From contig CM073591.1 in NCBI GenBank assembly GCA_037074705.1, positions 82,194,532-82,258,531 of the forward strand: a stretch of DNA of 64,000 nucleotides. The letters are read 5' to 3'. This stretch comes from Zhengitettix transpicula (lineage: Eukaryota > Arthropoda > Insecta > Orthoptera > Tetrigidae). Position 1 is the first letter of the stretch. Each line of letters begins with the position of its first letter. The notes beneath the pieces are model-generated. The model searched no databases, was not told the DNA's origin, and saw nothing but the letters and a program-made list of their open reading frames with translations. The translations under genes were made by a program, and so were the position numbers. Of the stretch, positions 1 to 13,500 are shown in pieces.

Positions 1-684
1 AAGAATTGTCTTAGTTTTATTCAATAACAGTATTAAATATATTATAATGCAATCTTAAAAAATATACATAATTATGGCTTTAGATGTAAGCAAGTTACGG
101 GACTAGAGCATAGAATATTCTTAAATATAGTGGACTGTTCACATATTGCAAACCTTCTATCACAGAAGGAAGTTAGACTAAATACTTCTGAATTAAGGAA
201 CTATTTTCCTTTGCAAAGTACTTTTATTTTCTTACAAGTAATTGTATAAGAAAGAGATACTGAACACAGAAACTTGTTATAAAACTGCCAGCAGAAACTT
301 TATGACGTAACATGATCATAAATTTGGTTGAAAATATATACAGTAATAATTAACCATACCATTACTAAATTGTCCTTAATGCAGCTCAAATATTGGTCAT
401 CAATTTTCTTTCAATTTATTGCTTAGTGTAATTTTTCATAGTCTGTAAATTATCTATGTTATACGTTCTCAGTCATGCTAGTCAATTATTTTTATAGTTT
501 TAAATATCGGTTATCTACAAAAAATTGAATTTTAACAAGTAGTATAACAAAAGATATTACTAGCAATACAATCTCTCATAATGAAACACAACTGGTTATT
601 TTTTATATCACAATGTTTTCAATTCCCTTCATTGAGAATTCTACAAGCTTAAAATGAATAATACTCTACTGAACTCTAATAATG
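1..684 (-). other. 3' UTR / downstream of BTBD17-like gene
   Basis: AT-rich, no supported coding. TTTATT on the plus strand (AATAAA for the gene) occurs at 16-21 and near 415, both usable as polyadenylation signals; which one is used cannot be read from sequence. Confidence 0.4.
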
Positions 685-993
685 TCATAAGGAAAACAGT
701 GGTGGTGGTGATGATAAACAACAGTCATCACTTAAAGGAGCAATAACTATGTGAACTTTTAAAATATCTCTGTTTACTCCGACTAAAAATACACTAGGTT
801 GCTGTTGCATTCCTGAAGGCCCAGTATTAAGTTCATTGAATGGAAGTAAGTCATCAAAATTAAGCACAGGCTCTTTGTCAGAGAAGCGATGACAGCGTTG
901 TACCACAGCAGCAACATGTTCAATCCCGTCCAGTTGTCCACGAACTAAGACACCAACTCTAGCACGAACAGATTGTGGATCTCTACAAGATAC
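685..993 (-). CDS. BTBD17: BTBD17-like last coding exon
   Basis: 103 codons including TGA at 685-687. Starts VSCRDPQSVRARVGVLVRGQ, in phase 0 with exon 7, and ends in a short Ser/Pro tail. Acceptor tattctag. Confidence 0.92.
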   Translation of the reverse strand, partial: VSCRDPQSVRARVGVLVRGQLDGIEHVAAVVQRCHRFSDKEPVLNFDDLLPFNELNTGPSGMQQQPSVFLVGVNRDILKVHIVIAPLSDDCCLSSPPPLFSL

Positions 994-3900
994 CTAGAAT
1001 AAAATTAATATTATCAGAAATATTCTTGGACAAGATAATTCATGACAGGCAATAAATACATACTGATATAATATAACAAAGCCACATATTTGAATAAGGG
1101 ATTTTCTCGATTTCTTTCGAGACCAAAACAAAATTTCACTATTATTTTGAATAACAAAATACTGAAAATTCTAGTTCATTTTCTTTTATGTAATGAGTGG
1201 TATGTATCTCAAAAATAATTTTTAATCAAGATATAGCTAATATATTTATTCTTATTTCTTATTAATTCACAAGATCTATGTACAATATGTAATCCAATTT
1301 TAATGCAATTAATTTCTTGATGATTACTGAACAAAAAACATGAATGTTTCTTATTCTCCATAAAATTACCAATTTATATCTACTAATATAATGATTATAC
1401 TTACTGACAACCTCACTGTCCTCAGAACCTGCTCAGGAACTTCGACAGTTCCTTGCCAAACAATAAGGTAGCACTTCTTGAACCAAACACCTTTGGGATA
1501 CAAGTCCACGACCCATTCACATGATCGTGTCACTGAATGCTCTGATGCTGCTGCACGTGATGAGAAAAATAAAGTTCTTGCATGGTATGGAGGAAGTTGC
1601 TGAAAGTTATCTACACATAAAGCTGTACTCCATGTATCAGATGTGTAAAGCCTTGGAGTAAACAAAAACTGGCCATCCTCACGAGACAACACTTCTTTAA
1701 CTCTATCAGTTTGGCCTGTAAAAAATTCAAAACAACGATTCATGTTATTCATTTATTTGTTGAACATCACTTTCTTATAAGTCTAAAAATAGGTTGTTTT
1801 TTTAAAAGTTTTTGTTCACAGTTTTTAGTGACAATACAAGGTATTAGAAGTACAAGTAAAATGCCTAAATATAATACATATAGTAAAAAAAAGCTTCACT
1901 AGTACATGAGTAAAAATAATTTTTTTACACACCAGTAACACCCGCCTCGTGGCTCAGGTGAGTGTGACAGGAAATATGAAGGAACTTGGGTCGACAGGAA
2001 AGATGATAGGACAGGAAGTTCTCAGTTGGTATGGGGAAGGGTTAAACCTGGAGTTAACCAGTGGATAGCTTGATTTCGGGGTATGGGGGTTGGTCACTCA
2101 ATGATTAATGCCAAATTCTATTTAGAACAGAATTTATTCACAACTGCTGTCAAGTTGAGAACACTAAGAAGGAAGAATTCAGATTGCTGAGACATTGTGA
2201 GTGGAGCGCATAAGCACTGTAAAAGTGGGGACTGCTGACCTATGGGTTCTCATGAGCAGCAGGATGCATCCTGGACGGTGCGGATCTAATTCTGCCATCC
2301 AAGTGTCTGGCTCTCTTGTTCAACCACAGTAAAAACCTTTGAAAATTACTTTCCCTATTACACCGCTGTCATAAAATCATTTTGTGACAGTTTCATGATT
2401 ACAATGTGAGACTCAATGAAAGAAGATGAACACAGAATTAATTCATCATGTTGTTAATGCCATTGTATAATTATAAATTTTAATTTTTTGAATACAAGAA
2501 AACTTCATTTTGCATATTTTAATTCTATAGTGTATTATAGAACTGCGAACTGGGGAAACTGTTTGAAATATTTAATTACAGGGTTGAACCAAGCACCTCT
2601 GGTGACTCTTTTTTTCCATGCATTACTTACATGACAAATTTGGCCTTTATATCATTATAATTGAATTTAGTTACAATGAATCTGTATAACATGGGCATTT
2701 TACATTTTATACCAAGTTAATTTGAAAGAAACACAAACAAATTCTAACATTTAATACATTTGACTATTTTACATAATTTGAAAACCTAATTTAACTATTA
2801 ATAATTAATTATTTTCAAGATGCTATACAATCATTTCAATTTAAAGTACTACATAAGTAACAACCAACATTTATCCAATTAATGCTTGCCATACTTGTAC
2901 TTCATAGAACCTTCCAATCCATAGATGCAGAACAATTATGAAAATTTTTATTTCAAATAAGGAATTTTACTTTTCTTTAACACTCCAGAAACAATGTGCA
3001 ATTAAAATTATGAAAGGTTAGATATACTTTATGGTTATGGCCCAAACAGATAATTTTTTTAAAATACTCTAAATTACAATGGCTGGTTCCCTCATTTTCA
3101 CTGATAAATTTTACTTCATTTTAAACAAATATTTCGAAAATATTTGGTGTCAAATTGTAAATGAATATGTTAATGCATTTTTTGTGATACTATTTCTGCT
3201 ATTGTTTTCTAAAAAAAAAGTTGAATGGTTTGTTTTGTTGTTGTTTTATGATTTAAAGTATATTTTTAAGCTGTTCTAGTTGCTATTATTTATATTGTAC
3301 ATGCTGGGGGTGGTTCACCCCAACAATGTTTGATTCTGGATCATAAATTATATATGTAGAAAGTTTGGTCGAAATAGATACACATATTTCAGAATGTATG
3401 TGAAACTCTTCGTCATATACATGATGCGGCAGGTTAACTTCCTTATTTAGTAATGCAATAAAACAAAAAAATACTGCTGTTTCTCATCACGCTCTCCAGC
3501 CTATTGATGGGGTATGTTGATCGATTCTTCCTGAATCAGGTCTTCCAAAGTCTGTGGGCATTTGGTATAGACTTGGGATTTCAAATAACCCCACAGAAAT
3601 AAGTCACAAGGATCTAAATCTTGTGAACACACCAGTCACTACAAATCGCTCCCCTGTGAGATAAGGCGCCCTGGGAAGTGCTCTCACAACAAAGTGTTCG
3701 ATGCAAATGCACGCTGATTGTTACTCCAACCCATTATGGCAACCGAGCCACAATGTCACAAAACTTTAGGATCCCCTTTCTTGAATGAGACCATTCTTAC
3801 CCATCTGGGAATCCCCTAAGCTTCAGAATGCTCATTTTAAATAAGGAAGTTAGCTTGCCACACCCTGTATGACTGATTTCAATTTTACTAAAATTATAGT

Positions 3901-6900
3901 TTTGCCCTAATTATTGTCATCAGCCACCAGAGTTTATTAAACTTAACCCTGTTGGAATGTCATAACTAAACTCAGCAACTACCATAACACCGAATTCAAC
4001 ACCAATCTCAGTTGTTATCAAATTACTATTATCACCCCATTTGGCGCCAAAGTAGACTATTATCATATATTTTTAAAATGCAACCCCCTTTCACCACCAC
4101 ACATTGGGGTACTTTAGTTATCTTAAATCTGCAGGTTTAAATGGTTGCACACATTAATTAATAATTTAATGTACAATAATAATAATGTATAATAAGATAA
4201 CATATTAATTGTTCTACAATATTAATATTATGGTATAACACCACATGCAGCAGCATTTATTAGTTCCCAAAATAAGTGCCTGCAGTGCCCTAAGTAGATA
4301 CCACCCCCACTTAACATCACCCCACCTTGACTCACCCACACACTCCTCTCCTTTCCACTCCAACCTTACGGAGGCCTATAAAAGGTCCTCCTGAATCCAA
4401 GTCTAGGGTGTTCTCAGCTCAGCCTTCGGTAAAGCTTCTAGGGTGCAAGGCCTTCACACATCGTTTAAACTCTGAACCACCTTTCCAAGACGCATCTAAG
4501 CAGTTTGGTCATCTGATCTCCTAAATGACACATCTAGAGTAGTGCTAGGTCACCTTCATATGAACCTCATGCATCTAAGCTACTAAGCAGTGCAGATTCT
4601 ACCGTCTTTCTACCTCCCTCCACACCTCAATAATTGAACATTGAGATACATGTATTGTATTTTTTTATGGTTTATTTAATAAAAATGCACCTTTCAGGAA
4701 ACTGACACATTGGGACATTGACCTGTCAGGCAAACATCAATTGGGATATTGTTGTCGGGAAAACATGAATCGGGCAAGTGTCTGTTGTGCAAATGATCCC
4801 ATTAGAACCAAAATTACCAACAAGATCAGTAGGGACTGTGACAATGCAGCAACAAGAGTTTATCCAGAAAGCATTGGAGGAAGAACATGGGAGATGTGAG
4901 GGGATGATTTTGTTTCAGTTGGTAAAGTACCAAAAGTCTTTAAGATATCACACTATTCACAGATATTATTTTAAATATTCTCTTCGAATTAAGCCCTAAG
5001 ATTGAGAATGTTTTAATAGAAAGGACTGCTGGCAAATTTGGTAAATTTATTATTAATCTTTTTTGTGAAATTAAAGCTTAATTATTTCTTTCTCCAGCCC
5101 TAACTTAAGTTTTAAAAACCACCTATCACAATTATTTTCTGAATCTTGATAACTTTACCATAAGGCCTCAAAAACTGGTTAAGAACTAACAATGAAAGAC
5201 GTTCAGATTATTGAAATTATCACTGGTTGTTAACAGAATTTTGGTTAGAGACTTTCATAATGAACAAAAGTATTGGGTGTTCTTTCAGGTTTTAGATCTC
5301 TTACCAAACAATGTACAAATTCTCAAAGGTCCTCAGTCTTGCAAGCATCTATTCATCCTCTGTTCCTTTTTCTTTTGGAAGAACATTGTTCAGTCACTTT
5401 CTCCGAAACATCGACAGAGCAATGAAGAGGTAGCTTTCATCTCCAATGCCACAATTCTAATGGAAGAGACCAAAAAATGGAGTAAGTCTTGGTAAATTCT
5501 CGTATATGGTTTTAGTAAGGTAAAAGAAAAAATCTTCCTAAAGTAAACAACTTAATGTTCATTCTCTCTGCATCAATTGTAATGGAGTTCTAAATATTCT
5601 CCTAGGCATAAAGTTGGGATCTGTAAATTAATTTTCATATCCTTTGTTTTTGTTAAACTAATAAAAGTGAGTGATGAATGCATAGTTCTATTTATCAGAA
5701 ATAAAATTCAAATGCAGAATACTTTAAAATGTGTTATTTTATTCATTTGCCATTAGTTCAATAATATATTTTGCCGACCTCCTGTGGTGTGGTGGTCAGT
5801 GTCACAGAGGTCCCAGGATGGCAAATGTATGGATTTGTGTGTGTGTGTGTGTTCCCTAACTGAGAACCTCCCACAAAGTAGTCTCCCAACAAGTCAAATC
5901 TTACAGAGTAAAAAAGTCACTAAAGATCCCGTCAGATTATGTGACAATAAATAAATAATTTTTTTTAGAAAAAATAAATTTTGTTTGAAATAAAATTCTG
6001 TCAAGGAATTGAAAATCAAATATTTTTAAACAATATGAAAAACAGGGTCACTCAAAAATGACCCTAAACAGCTAAGGTCATAGAAAATTTGAGAATTTTA
6101 TTTCGTCCCTGCTGACTTCACAACCTGTCAATTTCAGGTCAACTGCCCACTGTCTCTCTTTCCTATGCAAATAATTTTATCAATTTAATTGATATTATAT
6201 TATTTATATATATAGAACACATTTAGATAGGAAAGAGAGAGAGCGATGCCAAATAGCCGATAGTTGGTCCAGTCTGGCAGCAGTGAGCGATTACTACAAA
6301 TTTTCGAGGGCCTTAGTCCCTTTTATCAGGAGAGAAGATCTGAAATGCATGTCGGCTGGACACGAAGTTCAGGCCCTCTACACCTGACGAAGAGGTCTCA
6401 AGCCCTCGAAAATTCGTAATATGCCTTTTATTATAATTTGTTATTTAATTTGTTATTTAATTTGCCATTGTCACATTTTCCTCAAGTGTACATATACATA
6501 TATGGACTGGCAAGAGTGATACAGATTCACTGGCTTACCTCTTAAATAGAGTCAGTGTCTAGACATTGGATAGGAAGGAGCATGTCAAAGTTTAGGGCTC
6601 AAGTCCCTTCCTCAGGGCAGAGAACTATGCCTCTTGTTAGTAAAACATGTTCCTTCCTATCCAGCATGGAGACATATCTCATGTAAGGTAATACAGCAAA
6701 TCTACATCTCATCTGTAAGCTGAATATATACAGTGGAACTTATATAATTGAAGTGTTTATAATTTGAAATATAAATTTGAAGATTTTTCTCTGTTCCCTG
6801 ATTTTTGAAATAAAACAACACAAAAAATAACATGTAATTCTAAGTTTAACCTTTTTGATTAGAAGTTCATGTTCAGAAATGTCAGGTGGAAATTTATCTA

Positions 6901-7466
6901 AACTTTGAGATACAAATATCAAATTTATCTTTACAGAATTCTCTGAAGGAGGTAATTGCTAGGTGCTAGGAGAAGGTGATGTCCCTCCCTCAGCCACCTG
7001 GTTGTGTTGATTGTTGCTGTCTAATGACTGTTGCACAGGGTTTGAATTCAAAAATTCATGCCCGGCTGGCACACATATCACACTTAATATCCTGAAGAAG
7101 GGGGCTCAGACCCAGTCTTACTGGATCAACTGTTTATTTAAGATAAGTCATCTACCCTGTCTTTCTTTCCTATTTCATATCCAAATTCGTTATATAGATG
7201 TATATATTTATATGTATGATATTAGTAAGGATATGATATTGTCAAAAATAATTACAATATTAGTATGGAAAGGAAAGAGAGATAGGTTGTGGCACCTGAA
7301 AGTAAAGTGCGGTGTCACCATAAGGAACTGAAGGTTGTTCTTCAAATTTTCAGAGGCTCTCAGCCACCTCCTTCAGGAAGGAGTGTTACACCATACCGTG
7401 CACTGGCTGGCTGCGAACTGCGGAGTTGCAATTATTTTTGACAATGTCACATCCTTATTAATATCA

Positions 7467-7513
<47 letters not shown>

Positions 7514-10500
7514 AAGTTTAATTTTCTTAGTCACATTTCTACCAATAGTGATGAATTCAATTGAAGAAAGTAAACAGTTTGAAAAACTTAAATAAGATTA
7601 AGTCAATAATTCAAGGTATCAGGAAACTTTTATATTTACAGTAACGTAACAGTACTGAAAAGATTAATTGTGACATTAATGCCACTTTTACAACACTGTC
7701 CACTTTAAAAATATTTTTTCTTTTAGAGTTTAGAATTTGTACATCTGGTAAAATATCTTTAAACTCTTGGAGATTAACAATTCTAGTGACTGTGATTATG
7801 AAATATATTCAACAGTGTGATGGGTTTTGATCACGCATATCAAGCCAACACTGTAAGTAATATGTAATACAAGAATTCTCAGGTATCGAGTTAAACTGTC
7901 AAGTTTTCTTTAAACCACATTCTCGCATTGCCTTACTTGATATATTTGATTATGTTTATACAGGCAGTGAGGGGAGGGGAAAAGAGGGGCAGTGAAGGAT
8001 AGGAGATATACGTAGATTATAGCTTACTTGAGAAGAATATAAATAACTTGTGAGTTACATTTTGAATCATGAATCAAGCTATTTAACAGTTTCAATACAT
8101 TCAAGAAAAGATCCATCTGAAATGTCCTGATGAAAATATTGAAATTGTTTTTCTAAGTAATACAAATATTCTGATGCCTTTATTACAAAATTATAGCAAT
8201 TTCTTTCACATCAAATCCTTTAAAATAACTTCCCAAATTTAAGATCCAGTACAAGATTACAATTTTTAATTGAATGAAAAAACCAAATGAAGATTAATTA
8301 TAAATAATTTACATCTACTGTAGTAAAAATAACGTTTTATCTATAAGATTTTAAAATTACAAAAAATTTATTGGCTCTAAAAATAATCATGATAAAAGTT
8401 ATATTCAATTATTTTTTCAGCAAATTTTTATTGTATGATTAGAAGCATACGTATTTTAAACAGATGAGAGTATAACACACTAGTATTACTTACTTACTTT
8501 CTATAAGTTAGACATCAGGATTTTGACTGAATAAGATATTTTGGTACTCATCATACATATAACTGTGGGTGTAAAATGTTTAGGATGAATATGTTTTGAT
8601 ATTGTGCATCTCACTTTCAACAGATAGTGTGATGAAAAATTTTAAAACACTATAAAAATAAATATTTCTAATTTTAAGATATTTTAAATTAACTAACTAA
8701 ATACCTATGAAGATTAATATATCATAACACTGTCAAGATCATCAGAGTTTAATATTCACTGATAAATCATTTGACTATGGGCTCTGATAATGTTGAAACT
8801 TGATATGTACTTCTATTTATAGACCATTTTCACTTCAGTTAACATTACTGCAGCTTATGCCCTTCCAAAAATTCTTAAATTTGACATACCTTTTAGGATT
8901 ATTTTTGTGTCCACAATGTACACATTTCTTCCTACATCCATAAATAGTTAAAAAAAATACCATCCTGTGAAAAACTCTCACCAATTTATTAAGAGAACTA
9001 TACATTTAACCTTCCCCCATAACCATTGTTTGATGTCTCTTGACGTTTTTTCTTTACTCAACTCTATTCCCAATTATATAAACTTATTGGATAAAGAAGT
9101 TTTTCTTCTGTGGATAGAACACCATGTCAATGATGTACTTGGCCAGGAGGCGTCCTATTTGGTTGCTGATGTTCCTGGCGAAAGGAATGTATGCACAATA
9201 GTCTACATTTTCCTTTTCCTCTACTGTTTTCTTCCTTTGGAGCGCAAGTGCCTTCTTTATCATTCCAGGATTGTATCCACCCAAGTGGTAAACGGTTTTA
9301 AGATGTTCTAATTCACCAGCTAGATTGTCTTTCTCTGATACCACACTGGCCCTGTGGACCACAATTGAGAGAACTCCACTCTTTTGTGTCAGATGATGGA
9401 AACTGCTGACATGCAAATAACGATCAGTATATGTGGCTTTCCGATAAACCAGTGGCCCAGTCCACCATCTTGTTTCCTCCGGATTAGAACATCTAGGTAG
9501 GGAAGGTGCCCATTCTTCTCCACCTCCATTGTAAATTTTATGTTACAGTGCAGACTGTTGATATGTTTCTCCACCCAGTGTGGCCAAACGACTAAAGTGT
9601 CATCGACATATCTAAAGAAATGTTTTGGACATAGTGGTACACTATCTATGGCCTTATCTTCAAAGTGCTCCATTTATCTAAGCCTTGTGAACATTTCTGA
9701 AGGAAGGCCTGACGCCTTCAGAAGTGTGGCCATCTTTTGGGCCAATGCTGATGTTGGGTTGCGAGTTATCAACCGATAACTGGGATCATTAACCGATTCA
9801 ACATCTTTTTTCAGTATTCATCAGCTGTGAGAATGACCGTGGCATTTCCTGTATCTGCTGCCAATACCACTGTGTTCAGGTCCTTGCGCAGACTTAAGAT
9901 GGCCTTCCGCTCACCTGCGGTCATGTTGGATTTTGGTGGTCTAGATATGCAGATGGTACAGCATACCTCTTTCCTTAGATCCTGGGCTACTCCTGACAAA
10001 AGGTTGTGGATAGCCTGCTCAAAACCACAGATAATGTCTCTGGCTGGAACCGTGTCCTGAGTTGGGGCAATGGTTAGACCTTTGGAGAGAGCAGAGGTGA
10101 AACCAAAAATCTTGGACAGTGTCAATAGTTTCTGGAACAGCATCATCAAAGAGGCCATACATTTTAAGACACATGACAACCTGCTCAACCAGGACACCAG
10201 GTTTCAATTTAGCAAGGCTTAGGATCCAGCTGTAGCAATGATAATGTGAGGGGCAGGTGCTGCCGTGAGTAGGGTACCTCGGAGAGTGGCTGGTATCTGA
10301 ACTTATGCTAACACAGCTGAGGCAGTGGGATGAGAACTTTTTATACAAGCACTATATAGTTAGCAAAACCTCTTATTCTGATTGTAATTCCAGTTATTTA
10401 GGGCAAATTATAAAAGGAATATGACAAATAATTAACTCCATTGTGATAAACAATCTGTTGTCTTGAAACATTATTAATTCCTTTGATTGGCAAAATGCTA

Positions 10501-13500
10501 AGATTTTGGATGTTGATGCCAGTTACAATTCTAGAATTATATCAGAAATTCTTTACATTACATTTAATATCACTGCAATTAACATACAAACAGATACTGT
10601 GAAATTTCATTGCTTTCATATTAAAATATTTACTTTTGAATTGTCACCTGGTTTTCACAGCATGTCATTCATAAAGTTAATCACCTGACAAATGGAACAA
10701 GGTCTGCAGCAACATTGTGTGATATTTATTATACACCTAATTTTGTCTTCATCTTCAATGGGTTGGTGCCCATTGATTTTCATAATAATATAATAAAAAA
10801 TTTATTTATGAAATTTATTCGGAACTTCAATCCAAAACTTTATAAATATGAGTCCCTAAAACTATATACAGATCTTGAAATTAAAATAGAAAACACCTGT
10901 ATCACAAATAACTAACAAAACTATGTGTTAAATAAATAACCCACATTTCTACAATCCTTGTTGATTCAAGAACCATAAGAATGACACTGCACTAACCAGT
11001 TTGTCACTTAGTTTGTACAAAAGTAACAAGGATTGCATAAAATTTGTGTGGAATTTATATAGCACTTACTTTGTTGTTGTTGTTCGACTACTTATTTATC
11101 TAATTATATGCATATTTTTTAGTGTCTATTGTCAAAAAATGCTGATTTAAAATAAAGTAAACAATGAGACAAATATTTTTTAATAGAAGTAAATTTTGTT
11201 AAATTGGAAATGTTATGCACAAAAAAATCAGCATTTTTTTTAGTTGTAAAACATTTTTATTAAAGTATTAGCAATATTAGCAGTATTTATATAAACACTT
11301 CTTTTGGACTCTCTAACTTAACTCTGATAGTGAAGTAATCAGTAAAAATCATTCAAAATTGAGAATCATAAATGGTTGGAAATAGAGGTAATAATAAAAG
11401 GTAATAAAATTAATTTCAAAAAAAGAAATTAAAAATTTACAAAACATTTCAAACAATTATTTAAAAAATCTAAAAAAATGAAAAAAATAGTTATTTTATT
11501 GTAATATATTTAACAATCAAGCAACCTAGAAACTGTATGAATTCAATAAAGCAGATATGAAAGATATGGAATGCTTGACATTTGAAAATCCTCTTCATAT
11601 TGAATTATATTTTCATAACTTAATTCCATAAATGAAGTGATAGCAAGGTAGAAACAATAATATAGAAAATTTCAGAATTATGTTAGTAGAATTTTAAAAT
11701 CTTGATCTAAAATAAATAGTTAAATATTTATAATTTCTTCATATCCAAACAAACAATCAAACAAAACTGTATTATTAAGCATAGTATTATAATATTAAAA
11801 TGGATTCTTTAGTTATTCTGAAAATATTTTTTTGTGTTATATATCTAAACAACTGTATTAATAAATGCAAAAGATCAGCTTCAAAAATAAAATTTAAAAG
11901 AAAGAACCAAAGAAAATTTTTCATAACTTACCATAATGAAATGACATTCCAATGGCCATACGCTCCATGAAGAATTCTTTGTAAGCTTGAGTAAGTGGTG
12001 ACAGGAGTAGGTCAGCAAGTTGTCGAGGAGACATCATAGGAAATCTTATGTATGACATTAAAGCAACTACCAACTGCTCCATGTGCACAAGTAAACTATC
12101 TGGAGAATTTATATGGGACAGGCGGTCACGCTGCATTTCTAGCCATATGGCAATACAGCTGAAATAAATTAATGCTTTTTTGACTAACAAAGCAGTACTT
12201 ATTTTATTTTTATAATACTGCTCATGCGTAATTAATTAACTGAAATACAATGTGGCTTGATAATCCAAATATTTTATGGAGGCAAAACTGCATTCTCTCT
12301 CAATTTCAGTACTATCCAATTATTCATACATAAGCCATGAATTTCAATTAATTTAAAATATATATATGGAATAAAATTATAATTAATAAAAATATTTAAG
12401 ATGAAGTGAAGGTACAGTAAACGGGAACTTACACTGAAAGTGATATGTAAAACAAAAATGTTATACTGCAGGTTCCATACTATTTATGGAAATGGTTTTG
12501 AAGACCATGCACTCTGTAGTACGAATATTGTACATTTCTCCTGGTAACATAATGGGTAGTTTCAACCACACTACATTCAGAATCTGTTTGAAGTCAGATG
12601 TATGTTAGAGAGAGCCTGGCAATGTCTAAGGACTGATAAAAACAAACTATTTTCTTGAAAGTGTTTATAGAGATGGCTTGACAATTCATAGATGTGATTT
12701 CAGGTGGCCTTTGAATGGCAAAATACATTTTCTTTGAAACAGTTGATGGCAGATTATAAATAAAGGTGGTCATGGGAAACAAATGTTTTACTCCATTGAT
12801 TATTGGTTAAAAATATTTAATCATTTGAAGATGTTTACAGAAATTTGCCTCCACTCTTCACAGTATTTCTTCATCAATTTGTGCAATTTGGTTTATTATT
12901 GCTTTCAGTGTGTGTGGCTTTCCTTCGTATATGTGCTTTATGATATAAACAGATATATGCAGATAAAAATCAGGTGAATAGGGAGGCCAGGGGACATCAC
13001 CAACCAAGAAATGAGCCTATCAGAAACAACACTTGAACTTCAGTTACTGAAGCTGACTTGCTGGAACCATATATTTTACCCATTGATTCCTAGTCTATTG
13101 ACAGTTATGGTCAAAGAAAAATGGGTCATAAATCTTATACTTACCAATGGCACGTCAAACAGTTACTTTTGGGCTAAGTAATGGTTTTTTATGCAACAAA
13201 TGAAGACTTTTTTCAGACAACTATAAACAGTTCTGTTTGTTTACGATACCATTTAAATGAAAATGAGCTTCATCACTCATGATAATGCTCAAATTTTTAT
13301 CCTCTTCAAACATATTCAGTATTGTTTCTACAAATGTGAAGCATTGTTAATAATCATCAGCATTCAATTTCTACACAATCATTAATTTATACATGTGGAA
13401 CCCCAAGTGTTTGTGTATGATACACCTTACAGTGCTCCAGCTCAATTGCAATTCAGAAGCATGAAGCTTAGCAGAATGACTGGGGCTGCACACAATTGCT

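Noticed and set aside
6384..6412. Canonical hammerhead ribozyme
   Set aside because: CTGACGA and GAAAA are present but stem II does not abut the core (one extra A) and I could not pair stems I and III with an NUH cleavage site; kept only as a hypothesis in findings.
9540..10060. Plus-strand frames of 77-79 codons
   Set aside because: Antisense shadows of the Penelope-like RT remnant.
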